Assembly (NCBI GenBank): GCA_964537875.1
Contig: CAZIDN010000052.1
Coordinates: forward strand, 1 to 25,633
DNA: 25,633 bases
DNA from: JAPKZH01 sp964537875
GTDB lineage: Bacteria; Acidobacteriota; Aminicenantia; Aminicenantales; UBA4085
Direction of reading: 5' to 3'
Shown here: one piece after another, positions 1-7,874 of the stretch
Position numbering within the stretch: position 1 is the first letter of the stretch
Layout: every line of letters starts with the position of its first letter
Made by a program: the position numbers and the translations under genes
Notes under the pieces: generated by a model
What the model saw: the letters and a program-made list of their open reading frames with translations, nothing else
What the model was told of the DNA's origin: nothing
Databases searched by the model: none

Positions 1-120
1 GATAGTTTTGTTGAAAATAAAAGAGTTAACCATGCCAACTGTCGAACTTGGGTTAGATTTCAGCCTCTAGAGACAATCCTAGAAGCGGCTTCGGCGATTT
101 GGCCTGTTGAGGGATTGATT

Positions 121-1551
121 TTAAAATAAAGCGGAGACGGCTTGCCTGATGACGACGAGGACGTTGCCGGGGAATATGCCCAACTGAAGCACGCCGTACA
201 AACAAAGGAAAAGGACGAGAAAGAGAGCGGGATTTTCCATGACGATGTCGATTTCGCGCTCCGGCTGCCTCATATACATATAAACGATGACCCTCAGGTA
301 GTAAAACACGGAAATCAGGCTGGCCAGGACGCCGATGATGACCAGGGGAACGAGACCCTGCCTGACGGCCGTGCTGAACACATAGAATTTGGCCAGGAAA
401 CCTGCCGTGGGGGGAAAACCGGCCAGCGAGAAAAGGAACACGGCAAAAGTCGCCCCGATCCAGGGATATTGGAAACCGATCCCGGAAAAATCATCAAGCT
501 CCAGATATTCTTTGTCTTTTTTGCTCAAGGCCATCAGGGCGCTGAAGGCGCCGATATTCATGAACAGATAAGACGCCAGATAAAAGACCAGGCCGGCGCT
601 CTCTCGGGCCAGGATCGCGACCAGGATGTATCCGGCATGGGCGATGCTGGAATAGGCAAGCATCCTTTTGACGTTTTTTTGTCTCAGGGCGATCAGGTTC
701 CCCAACAGCATCGTTAAAACGGCAATCGCCCAGAGCAGCCCGTGGATCATGTCGGACCGAAATCCGCCGTTCCAATAGGTGGCAAAAAGTCTCAGGAGAA
801 CGGCAAATCCGACCGACTTCGGCCCCACCGAGAAAAAGGCAGTGACGGGCGTGGGCGCGCCTTCGTAGACATCCGGCGTCCACATGTGGAAGGGAACGAG
901 GGCGATTTTGAAGGCGAATCCGATGATGACCAAACCCAGACCGACGAGGGCGATGACTTGGCCCTCGGCGTCTGAAGAAAAATAACCGACGATTTCCGGG
1001 ATGGCGATTTCATGGGCCGCGCCGTAGAGGAGCGCCAGGCCGAAGACCAGGAAGGCGCTGGCAAAGCTTCCCATCAAGAAATATTTTATCGCGGCTTCCG
1101 ACGATTTTTCGTCTTTTCGCTTGAGCCCTGCCAGTGCATAGCTGGAAACGGACAGGACCTCCAACCCCAAGAAGATGACCAGGAAGTTGACCGTGGAGAC
1201 CATGATCATCATGCCCGAAAGGGCCAGGAGCAAAAGAGCATAGAATTCGCCGAAATTGGCATTCTGGAGAGAGATGTACATCATGCCGGTCAACATGACA
1301 AAGGCCGTCGCGATCAGAAAGAGAAGGGTCAGTAAAAGGGCCAGCTTATCGAGGTGGAGGACCCCATCAAAATAGGAATAATTGGCATTCCAGGACCGGA
1401 CGCAAAAAACGGAGCAGGCGCCGAGGAACATAAGGGAGATATAGCCTAGGTAATTCTTATTTTCCTTTTGAATGAAAGCTTCCAGAATGAGGACCAGGAG
1501 GGCGCCGAAAACGATGGTCAGCAGGGGAGCCAGAGCTAAGAAACTGTTCAT
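121..1551 (-). CDS. nuoN: NADH-quinone oxidoreductase subunit N
   Basis: A 476-residue, very hydrophobic protein of the antiporter-like family (Proton_antipo_M). It is one of the three proton-pumping membrane subunits of complex I in the inner membrane. The conserved membrane glutamate is at about residue 131 (context LGLEVLSVSSYALAG). The buried lysine is at about residue 215 (context FAFKIALVPFHMWTPD), followed by the EGAPTPVTAFFS stretch typical of NuoN. The length is normal. Its ATG overlaps the nuoM stop codon by 4 bases (ATGA), so it is translationally coupled and is the last gene of the operon. The 120 bases after its stop show no gene and no clear terminator. Identification is firm. 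Confidence 0.97.
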   Translation of the reverse strand: MNSFLALAPLLTIVFGALLVLILEAFIQKENKNYLGYISLMFLGACSVFCVRSWNANYSYFDGVLHLDKLALLLTLLFLIATAFVMLTGMMYISLQNANFGEFYALLLLALSGMMIMVSTVNFLVIFLGLEVLSVSSYALAGLKRKDEKSSEAAIKYFLMGSFASAFLVFGLALLYGAAHEIAIPEIVGYFSSDAEGQVIALVGLGLVIIGFAFKIALVPFHMWTPDVYEGAPTPVTAFFSVGPKSVGFAVLLRLFATYWNGGFRSDMIHGLLWAIAVLTMLLGNLIALRQKNVKRMLAYSSIAHAGYILVAILARESAGLVFYLASYLFMNIGAFSALMALSKKDKEYLELDDFSGIGFQYPWIGATFAVFLFSLAGFPPTAGFLAKFYVFSTAVRQGLVPLVIIGVLASLISVFYYLRVIVYMYMRQPEREIDIVMENPALFLVLFLCLYGVLQLGIFPGNVLVVIRQAVSALF

Positions 1552-3101
1552 CGGGGCTTTGTTTCCTTTTCCTTGAGGGATTTGTCCGCCGGGCTTTTGG
1601 GCTGGAGGACAAAAACTTTTTCCCGGCTCTTGATCCGATTGATGTAGTGCGTCACGGAGGCATCCATTTTTCTTAAAAATGTCTGGGGATAGATGCCCAT
1701 CCAGAACATCATGATCACGATCGGCACAAGATAGCCGATCTCCCGCTTGTTAATGTCTCGATAAGAGAGGATCTTTTCGTTGGTGATCGGTCCCTGCATG
1801 ACCCTCTGAAACATCCAGAGGAGATACGCCGCGGCCAGGATGACCGTAGAGATGCTGAGAATGGCGAACAGACGGCTTGAGGAGAAAATGCCAAAGAAGC
1901 AAAGGATCTCTCCGATGAATCCGTTCAGCCCCGGCAGCCCTACGGAGGAGAGCATGGCGACCAGGAAAAACGCCGAAAAGACGGGCATTTGCTTGCTCAC
2001 TCCGCCGAAATCCTTGATCAGCCTGGTGTGGGCGCGCTCATACAATATGCCGACGATCAAGAACAGCATGCCGGTGCTAAGGCCGTGGTTGAGCATCTGG
2101 TAAATCGCACCCTCGGTCGCTTCGATATTTAGAGAAAAGACGGCCAGCATGACCAATCCCATATGGCTGACGCTCGAATAGGCCACCAGGGACTTAATGT
2201 CTTTTTGAATGAGGGCCATGAGCCCGCCGTAGATGATCCCGATGAGGCTGAGGATCACGAGCACCGGGAGAAATTTTGTCACGGCATCGGGGAAGAGCGG
2301 GATGGCAAACCTCAGGAAGCCGTAGGCGCCCATTTTCAGGAGCACGGCGGCCAGGATGACCGATCCGGCCGTGGGCGCCTCGACATGGGCATCGGGAAGC
2401 CAGGTATGGAACGGAAACATCGGGACCTTGATGGCAAACGCTAGGCTGAAGGCCAAAAACAACCATATCTGAAGTCCCGGGTTGAGCCCCATTTGGTAAT
2501 AATCGAAAAGGTCCAGGGAATACGTCCCCGTGGCCTTGAAATACGTGGAATAAAGGACAAAAATGGCGACGAGCATCAGGAGGCTTCCCAGCATGGTGAA
2601 CAGGACGAATTTGAACGTGGCGTAGATGCGGCGCTTGCCGCCCCAGATGCCGATGAGGAAATACATCGGGATGAGCATGGCTTCCCAGAAGACGTAGAAC
2701 AAAAAGAGGTTGAGGGCGACGAAGACGCCGATGATGCCGGTCTCCAAAACGAGCATGAAGATCAGATATTCCTTGACCCTCTCCTGGATATAGGACCACG
2801 AGGAAAGCAGGGCGATGGGCATGAGAAACGTCGTCAGCAACACGAGGAACAGGCTGATACCGTCGATCCCCAGATGATAGTTGATGCCGTAGCCCAGCCA
2901 GGCGCCCTTTTCGACGAACTGCAGGTCGGCGGTCTTGGCGTCAAAATGAAAGTAGAGGAGAAGGGAGACGGCGAAGGTGATAAAGGCTACGGCCAGGGAT
3001 ATTGTATAGAGCGCACCTTTTTTGTCTTTGGGAATGAACATGAGCAGGATGGCCCCTAGGAGCGGGAAGAACGTGACAAAGCTCAGTATTGGAAAGCTCA
3101 T
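1548..3101 (-). CDS. nuoM: NADH-quinone oxidoreductase subunit M
   Basis: A 517-residue antiporter-like membrane subunit of complex I, one of the proton channels of the membrane arm. The essential glutamate is at about residue 140 (context FYVFWEAMLIPMYFLIG). The channel lysine is at about residue 225 (context AFAIKVPMFPFHTWLPDAH). The SVSHMGLVML segment is typical of this subunit. The C-terminal 30 residues are charged and cytoplasmic. It starts 3 bases after the nuoL stop and overlaps nuoN by 4 bases, so it sits inside a tight operon. Length and motifs are normal. Confidence 0.97.
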   Translation of the reverse strand: MSFPILSFVTFFPLLGAILLMFIPKDKKGALYTISLAVAFITFAVSLLLYFHFDAKTADLQFVEKGAWLGYGINYHLGIDGISLFLVLLTTFLMPIALLSSWSYIQERVKEYLIFMLVLETGIIGVFVALNLFLFYVFWEAMLIPMYFLIGIWGGKRRIYATFKFVLFTMLGSLLMLVAIFVLYSTYFKATGTYSLDLFDYYQMGLNPGLQIWLFLAFSLAFAIKVPMFPFHTWLPDAHVEAPTAGSVILAAVLLKMGAYGFLRFAIPLFPDAVTKFLPVLVILSLIGIIYGGLMALIQKDIKSLVAYSSVSHMGLVMLAVFSLNIEATEGAIYQMLNHGLSTGMLFLIVGILYERAHTRLIKDFGGVSKQMPVFSAFFLVAMLSSVGLPGLNGFIGEILCFFGIFSSSRLFAILSISTVILAAAYLLWMFQRVMQGPITNEKILSYRDINKREIGYLVPIVIMMFWMGIYPQTFLRKMDASVTHYINRIKSREKVFVLQPKSPADKSLKEKETKPR

Positions 3102-3104
3102 GTT

Positions 3105-5006
3105 CTAAAACAATAAGATTCCTACGATAATGACCGCCCCCAGAAGAAAGACAAGGACATAATCCTTGACATATCCCGTCTGCAGGGCGCTCAGCACCCG
3201 GCCGAAAAAGCCCGTAGCCGAAGCCGACCCGTTAAGGGCGCCGTCGATGACGGCCAAATCGAAATTCTCATAGATGATTTCCGAGCCCTTGATGAGCGGG
3301 TTGACGATGACGGCGTTGTAGGCTTCGTCCACATAATATTTGTTATAGAGAAGCTTATAGACTCCGGGAATCCGGCGGACAATGTTGTGAGGGATGGCCG
3401 GCCGCTTGAGATAAAACACGTAAGCGATGTAAATTCCCAAAAGGGCTACGACGACCGATATCAAAATCAAGGTCCATTCCATGCCCATGCTCAGGTGACC
3501 TTCGGAAGCGGGCGGGATGACCGGCTCCAGGAAATTCTGAAAAAGGTTTGCTTTTTTGCCGAGGACGACCGGGAGCCCGATATAGCCGGCCACGATCGAA
3601 AAGAAAGCCAGAATCGCCAGCGGAATCGTCATGACCTTAGGCGATTCATGGAGGTGTTTTTTCGCTTCAGGTTCCAGCCGTTCCTTGCCGTGGAATGTGA
3701 GAAAGATCAGCCGGAACATGTAAAAGGCCGTGAGGATGGCCCCCATGAGCCCGAGCGCCCAGACGAAATATTGGCCTTGAGCGTAAGCCTGAGTCAGGAT
3801 GGCGTCCTTGGAGAAGAAGCCGCTCAGGAAGGGAACACCGGCAATGGCAATCGCTCCGATCAGAAAAGTGGGATATGTCCAAGGCAGGTATTTCCGCAAG
3901 CCGCCCATTTTGCGCATGTCCAGCTCACCGGACAGGGCGTGCATGACGCTGCCGGCGGCGAGGAACAGCAGGCTTTTGAAGAAAGCATGGGTATAGAGAT
4001 GGAAGATCCCGGCGGCGTAGGCGCCGACACCGCAGCCGATGAACATATAGCCCAGTTGGGAGATGGTCGAGTAAGCCAGGACCCTTTTGATATCGTTTTG
4101 AGTCAGGGCCATCGTCGCCGCGAAGACGGCGGTCAGGACGCCCACCAGCGCCACGATGTTGCCCGCCGTTCCGGAATACGTAAAGAGCAGGTTCATCCGG
4201 GCGACCATGTAAACGCCGGCGGTGACCATCGTCGCCGCGTGGATCAGGGCGCTAACAGGCGTGGGGCCTTCCATGGCGTCCGGAAGCCAGATGTAAAGCG
4301 GTAGCTGGGCCGATTTTCCGGTGGCCCCAATGAACAAAAGGATGGCCATCAGGGTGGCGGCACCCGGCGCGATCAAGCCTCCCGCAATAGCCTGATTGAC
4401 GGCCGTGAATTCCGAGCTTCCAACAGCCAGAAAGATGAACAGGATGCCCAGGATAAATCCGGCGTCGCCGATGCGGTTCACGATAAACGCTTTTTTCCCG
4501 GCATTGGCGGCCGAGTGTTTCTCGAACCAGAACCCGATCAGAAGATAGGAGCACAAACCGACGCCTTCCCATCCCACAAACATCAGGATCATATTGGAGG
4601 CCAGGACCAGGATCAGCATGGCAAAGGTAAAAAGGTTAAGGTAGGTGAAATAGCGTGCATAGCCTTTGTCGTGGGCCATGTAACCCACGGAATAGACATG
4701 GATTAGGAAGCCGACGCCCGTCACGACCAGGGCCATGACGGCGGAAAGCGGATCGAACTGGAAGGAAAAGTTGGCGCTGAATGAGCCGGCGCTGATCCAA
4801 GTGAAAAGGTTTTTGACGATCGGATAGCTTTCCGGAGGCGTCTTCAGCAGGCTGAAAAATGAGATCAGGGCGATGATAAAGGAAATGAAGACGGACAGGC
4901 AGGCCTGCCAGGAAACCACCTTTTTGGGGAGCTTTCTTCCGAAGAGGACAAGGACGAGGGTGCTGAACGCGGGAACGAACGGGATCAACCAGAAAATGTC
5001 CTTCAT
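3105..5006 (-). CDS. nuoL: NADH-quinone oxidoreductase subunit L
   Basis: A 633-residue distal antiporter-like subunit of complex I, with Proton_antipo_N then Proton_antipo_M domains. The conserved glutamate is at about residue 147 (context LMFVGWEGVGLCSYLLIGFW). The channel lysine is at about residue 231 (context ATGKSAQLPLYIWLPDAMEG). The C-terminal part after about residue 500 fits the long lateral helix and last transmembrane helix that brace NuoM and NuoN in this family. It starts one base after the nuoK stop codon, so it is part of the nuoJKLMN transcript. Nothing is missing. Confidence 0.97.
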   Translation of the reverse strand: MKDIFWLIPFVPAFSTLVLVLFGRKLPKKVVSWQACLSVFISFIIALISFFSLLKTPPESYPIVKNLFTWISAGSFSANFSFQFDPLSAVMALVVTGVGFLIHVYSVGYMAHDKGYARYFTYLNLFTFAMLILVLASNMILMFVGWEGVGLCSYLLIGFWFEKHSAANAGKKAFIVNRIGDAGFILGILFIFLAVGSSEFTAVNQAIAGGLIAPGAATLMAILLFIGATGKSAQLPLYIWLPDAMEGPTPVSALIHAATMVTAGVYMVARMNLLFTYSGTAGNIVALVGVLTAVFAATMALTQNDIKRVLAYSTISQLGYMFIGCGVGAYAAGIFHLYTHAFFKSLLFLAAGSVMHALSGELDMRKMGGLRKYLPWTYPTFLIGAIAIAGVPFLSGFFSKDAILTQAYAQGQYFVWALGLMGAILTAFYMFRLIFLTFHGKERLEPEAKKHLHESPKVMTIPLAILAFFSIVAGYIGLPVVLGKKANLFQNFLEPVIPPASEGHLSMGMEWTLILISVVVALLGIYIAYVFYLKRPAIPHNIVRRIPGVYKLLYNKYYVDEAYNAVIVNPLIKGSEIIYENFDLAVIDGALNGSASATGFFGRVLSALQTGYVKDYVLVFLLGAVIIVGILLF

Positions 5007-5007
5007 G

Positions 5008-5310
5008 CTATCCTTTCATGGAGCTTATCTCTTCGGTTTTTATGGATTTCTTCTGCCTGAAGATGAGAAGGATGATGGCCAGGCCGATGGCCGCCTCGGC
5101 AGCGGCGACCGTGATGATGAAAAAGACGATGACTTGGGCGTCCACGAAATGATGGGATTTGGCCAGGGCGATGAAGGCCAGGTTGGCGGCATTGAGCATG
5201 ATCTCGACGGCCATGAACTGGGTGATCAGGTCCCGCTTGACGAAGAAGGCGATGATTCCCAGGACGAAGAGAATGATGCTGAGGAGGAAGAAATAGCCGG
5301 CCGGGATCAT
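5008..5310 (-). CDS. nuoK: NADH-quinone oxidoreductase subunit K
   Basis: A 100-residue protein with three transmembrane helices, homologous to mitochondrial ND4L and MrpC. Both membrane glutamates needed for proton transfer in this family are present: Glu36 (context FMAVEIMLNAANLAF) and Glu72 (context VAAAEAAIGLAI). It overlaps the end of nuoJ by 4 bases (ATGA) and ends one base before nuoL begins. A longer reading frame on the same strand (to 5485) is a different frame inside nuoJ and is not coding. Confidence 0.97.
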   Translation of the reverse strand: MIPAGYFFLLSIILFVLGIIAFFVKRDLITQFMAVEIMLNAANLAFIALAKSHHFVDAQVIVFFIITVAAAEAAIGLAIILLIFRQKKSIKTEEISSMKG

Positions 5311-5795
5311 TCTTTTTCCCTTTTCTTGACGAGGACGACGGCGCCGACCAAGGCGGCGATGATGAGAACGGAGGTGATTTCAAAAGGATAGAGATATTTT
5401 GTGAACAGGAGTTGGCCGATTTCCTTGGGGCTGACGCTTCCCTCCGGCGCCTGGCCAAGGGATGTCCCTTTTGCGGCGAGAACAAGCTCCAGGAGAAGGA
5501 CCAGGGCCAGAACGACGGAGAGAGCGATGGTCCATTTTTTCTTCTCCGGCGAGAGGCCTTGGCGGAGGTTGATCATCATGATGACGAAGATGAACAGGAC
5601 CATGATCGCCCCGGCATAGATGATGATTTGGACGACGGCCATGAACGGGGCGCCGAGAAGGCCGAACAGGCCGCCCAAGCAGACGAAGGCGAGGACCAAA
5701 AAAAGGGCGCTGTAAGCTTGGTTCTTGGAGAGGATCATCCCTAGGACGGCCCCGACACAAACGGTGGATAAGAGGAAAAAGAGGAAAATAGCCAT
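5307..5795 (-). CDS. nuoJ: NADH-quinone oxidoreductase subunit J
   Basis: A 162-residue membrane subunit of complex I (ND6 homologue) with five predicted transmembrane segments. The conserved third helix is clear (context VVQIIIYAGAIMVLFIFVIM, residues about 50-70). It is the first gene of a nuoJKLMN operon; no nuoI lies upstream, where instead a tRNA gene is transcribed away from it. The chosen ATG lies only about 15 bases downstream of the -10 element, so the mRNA leader must be very short and no good Shine-Dalgarno sequence is visible. The hydrophilic subunits and nuoA/nuoH must be encoded elsewhere. Confidence 0.95.
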   Translation of the reverse strand: MAIFLFFLLSTVCVGAVLGMILSKNQAYSALFLVLAFVCLGGLFGLLGAPFMAVVQIIIYAGAIMVLFIFVIMMINLRQGLSPEKKKWTIALSVVLALVLLLELVLAAKGTSLGQAPEGSVSPKEIGQLLFTKYLYPFEITSVLIIAALVGAVVLVKKREKE

Positions 5796-5809
5796 TTTTC
5801 AGGTTTCTC

Positions 5810-5839
5810 ATTATATTTTTTGTCTTTCGGCAATGTCAA
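5810..5839 (-). promoter_or_regulatory. Promoter of the nuoJKLMN operon
   Basis: On the minus strand there is a perfect TTGACA (5834-5839), an 18-base spacer and a perfect TATAAT (5810-5815). Transcription would begin near 5803, leaving about 8 bases before the nuoJ ATG at 5795. This is a consensus sigma-70 type promoter, and it means the five genes can be expressed as an independent unit. Confidence 0.75.
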
Positions 5840-5925
5840 GGAAAAGGAAGCGGCGAGGAAGCATCTAAATATGTGATTTCAAAGAGGTGCCGGAATCGCC
5901 CCCGAGGCCCATCCGCGAATTGTTT

Positions 5926-5953
5926 TTGACAAAATGGTTTTTTTTGGTATAAT
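5926..5953 (+). promoter_or_regulatory. Promoter of the first tRNA-fMet gene
   Basis: Perfect TTGACA at 5926-5931, a 16-base spacer and perfect TATAAT at 5948-5953, with TGG just before the -10 (extended -10 type). The predicted start is near 5960, about 7 bases before the tRNA. It is divergent from the nuoJ promoter, about 90 bases away. Confidence 0.8.
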
Positions 5954-5966
5954 GGCTCTTGAAAAC

Positions 5967-6043
<77 letters not shown>

Positions 6044-6059
6044 CCTTTTTTCCCCATAT

Positions 6060-6122
6060 TCAATTAACCGAAAAGCCAGGCCTCCGGGCCGCTGGCTTCC
6101 CCTGCGCCTCAATCAAATGCCC
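6060..6122 (-). pseudogene. Possible integrase C-terminal tail next to tRNA-fMet copy 1
   Basis: Directly after the tRNA 3' end, a minus-strand frame of about 20 codons ends with TGA at 6060-6062. Its DNA is similar to the corresponding stretch after tRNA-fMet copy 4 (shared CCGAAAAGCCA at 6069 and 11121), and both frames stop within a few bases of the same place. A tyrosine integrase gene whose 3' end faces a tRNA target has this geometry. The peptide is too short to assign on its own, so this rests on the comparison with the other tails. Confidence 0.3.
6071..6100 (-). terminator. Hairpin, possible leftward terminator
   Basis: AAGCCAG at 6073-6079 pairs with CTGGCTT at 6092-6098, with a further GC-rich inner pairing. 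Read on the minus strand the stem is followed by TTTT. It could end leftward transcription from the propeller gene and the dead DUF4145-like gene before it reaches the tRNA. The T-tract is short. Confidence 0.4.
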
Positions 6123-6131
6123 TTCTTCAGT

Positions 6132-6335
6132 TCAAGGTTTCGCTTTCCTGCGGTTTGCCGCGGCCGGAAACTCATAGATAATTCTCAAAAGCATCACACT
6201 GAATTTTATGAGTTCCTCTGCAGTATCTCTGTCCATAATCACAATTTCATAGTTTGCAGCATTTCCTTTGTCGCGGATGTGATCGACCTAGTCTTTGGCG
6301 CCAGGAGAGCACATCTTCCCGTCGTGAGCGATAGA
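6132..6335 (-). pseudogene. DUF4145-like (HEPN-like) C-terminal remnant with internal stop
   Basis: On the minus strand a frame ending at TGA 6132-6134 encodes a segment like the C-terminus of DUF4145 proteins: VDHIRDKGNAANYEI, then DRDTAEELIKFSVMLLRII and YEFP. The frame is interrupted by TAG at 6288-6290, exactly where the family usually has Trp after Lys-Asp (…GAKD-stop-VDHIRD). Reading continues in the same frame upstream (about 6291-6335) with family-like residues. No start or N-terminal part remains. DUF4145 is often found with restriction and other defence genes. The family call is from memory of the motif; the in-frame stop is seen directly. Confidence 0.6.
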
Positions 6336-6360
6336 CGTTCGCGCTTTTCCGCCTTTCGCC

Positions 6361-7452
6361 CTAGCCGATGATCTTGCACTTTGCTATCGAGATGGTTTCG
6401 TCGGCGTTATTCTCGGAGACGAAGATCGTATCCGGATCGACCTTCAGGAGACGCCGCCCCGGCCCAAGATAAAGACTGTCGAGAAAATTGCCGTCCATAG
6501 AGAAGACGTCCCAGAGATCTCCCTTTTTCGGATCCGTGGTCGAGCTGCCGACCCAGATTCGGTCTGCGCTCAATCGCATTCCGCGGACATCGGGTTCGTA
6601 TTCCATCTTGGGAGCGTTGAATTTCTTGTTGAATTCTCTTTCAAAATCGTTTTCAAGGTGTTTGACCCGCGGATATTTTCTAGTGAACGTTCGAATAGCC
6701 TTGCCCTGCTCGATATCGACAATCCGGATTGTATACTCGGAGCTATGGGAGCCGACGAGATATTTCCCATCAGGGCTCAGGAGAGCAATGGGAGGTGTCC
6801 AGCTTCGCGACGCCTTCGAGGACGAGAAGGTCATGAATTTGAACGTATAGATTTGCCGTTCGCTTTTCCCGTCCATAGACGTCAGGTATACAATTCGCGG
6901 AATCTCGATCAGCCCTGTCCGTTCTGCTATGGGCGGGTTGACCGTTTTGGTGAAAACGAAATCATCCTTGCGGATGCCGAGAAAACCGGTGTAACCCGTA
7001 TTCGGGATCTCGAATTCTCTCAACAGATTCCCGTCATAATCCGTGCTCCATACTTTCCTTTTGTTTGAATCCCAGATGATAAGCTCTTGTCCAAGGATAA
7101 AGTAAGTCAGCCCCCTGCTGATTTCTCCCGGTCCCTCGCCCTTTTTATACAGATTTTTAATGAACTTGCCGTCCGAGGTGAAATGGAGGAACTCTTCTTC
7201 ATCGACAAGGAAGATCGAACCGTCGGCTGCGATCTGGAGGTCAAGCGGGTATTTGAAGTAGAATGGGGCGCTCTCGTCCGAGATCCTCCAGATTTGTTTG
7301 AGTTCGAGAACCCGCCCCGCGTTCTTTGCCAGAGGTTTCTCGGGATTTTCGATGACCTGCTGCCCCGAAAGGTGGGCTGCTGACGCCAACATCACTAGCG
7401 CCACGACCCAAAGGATTTCGCCCCAAACGATGCGCGGATATTTCGGTTTCAT
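6361..7452 (-). CDS. Secreted six-bladed beta-propeller protein
   Basis: 363 residues from an ATG at 7452 that has GGAGGGG four bases upstream; the frame opens further upstream but that part has no signal-peptide logic. The N-terminus has basic residues, then a hydrophobic stretch (about residues 12-28) ending near SGQQ, a signal peptide. The body shows repeated NHL/6-bladed propeller phrases such as SDGKFIKNLYKKGEGPGEIS, DYDGNLLREFEIP and a GKYLVGSH blade. This family (often annotated '6-bladed beta-propeller', near DUF4934) is secreted, and its ligands are mostly unknown. A similar protein lies at 11305-12435, just outside the last tRNA fragment. It sits as cargo between two full tRNA-fMet copies. 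Confidence 0.8.
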   Translation of the reverse strand: MKPKYPRIVWGEILWVVALVMLASAAHLSGQQVIENPEKPLAKNAGRVLELKQIWRISDESAPFYFKYPLDLQIAADGSIFLVDEEEFLHFTSDGKFIKNLYKKGEGPGEISRGLTYFILGQELIIWDSNKRKVWSTDYDGNLLREFEIPNTGYTGFLGIRKDDFVFTKTVNPPIAERTGLIEIPRIVYLTSMDGKSERQIYTFKFMTFSSSKASRSWTPPIALLSPDGKYLVGSHSSEYTIRIVDIEQGKAIRTFTRKYPRVKHLENDFEREFNKKFNAPKMEYEPDVRGMRLSADRIWVGSSTTDPKKGDLWDVFSMDGNFLDSLYLGPGRRLLKVDPDTIFVSENNADETISIAKCKIIG

Positions 7453-7874
7453 CGTCCCCTCCAAGATGTCAAGATAATAGCCCACTGATGCTCGGGACAA
7501 GTTATAGCGCGCCTTCCATTGTGGGCTGATTGTCAAAAGGATAGCATTGATGAAAACGCGAGTCAAATACGAAGAACAAACGTCTCTCTGCATGCTGCCC
7601 GTGGGGACAGGGCGGTGACAAAATCACCAACAAGTGTTTCCGTCTAGTTGAGAAATTTAAGGGCTCCGGTCGTCTATCCTATCGAGGCGATTATCCGCGC
7701 AAGCTTCATTTTCGATCTGGGGAAGCTATGCCCCGGGCTTCAGGCTTCCGATTACTTCGTCTGGATTTAAAGTCGATGACTTGCATCAACGTAGCAAAGC
7801 GATCAATAATATGTAGAGTTGATCGGCAAACATATTATAACACCCTCGACATGATTAATATTTGATGCCCGCTC
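7453..7874. other. Intergenic region with a small inverted repeat
   Basis: No gene is supported in these 422 bases. At about 7614-7628 there is GGTGA-5-TCACC, followed by CGTCTAG. This resembles a degenerate version of the integrase-tail/arm sequences found beside the tRNA fragments, but the match is weak. AT-rich sequence (TATTATAAC near 7835) could hold a -10 element for the gene at 7875; no convincing -35 was found. Confidence 0.35.

Noticed and set aside
3387..4304. 305-aa plus-strand frame opposite nuoL
   Set aside because: Antisense of a well-conserved nuoL; composition rich in Asp, Gly, Arg, His as in shadow frames.
6117..6371. 84-aa plus-strand frame after tRNA-fMet copy 1
   Set aside because: The minus strand in the same place carries the more convincing DUF4145-like remnant.
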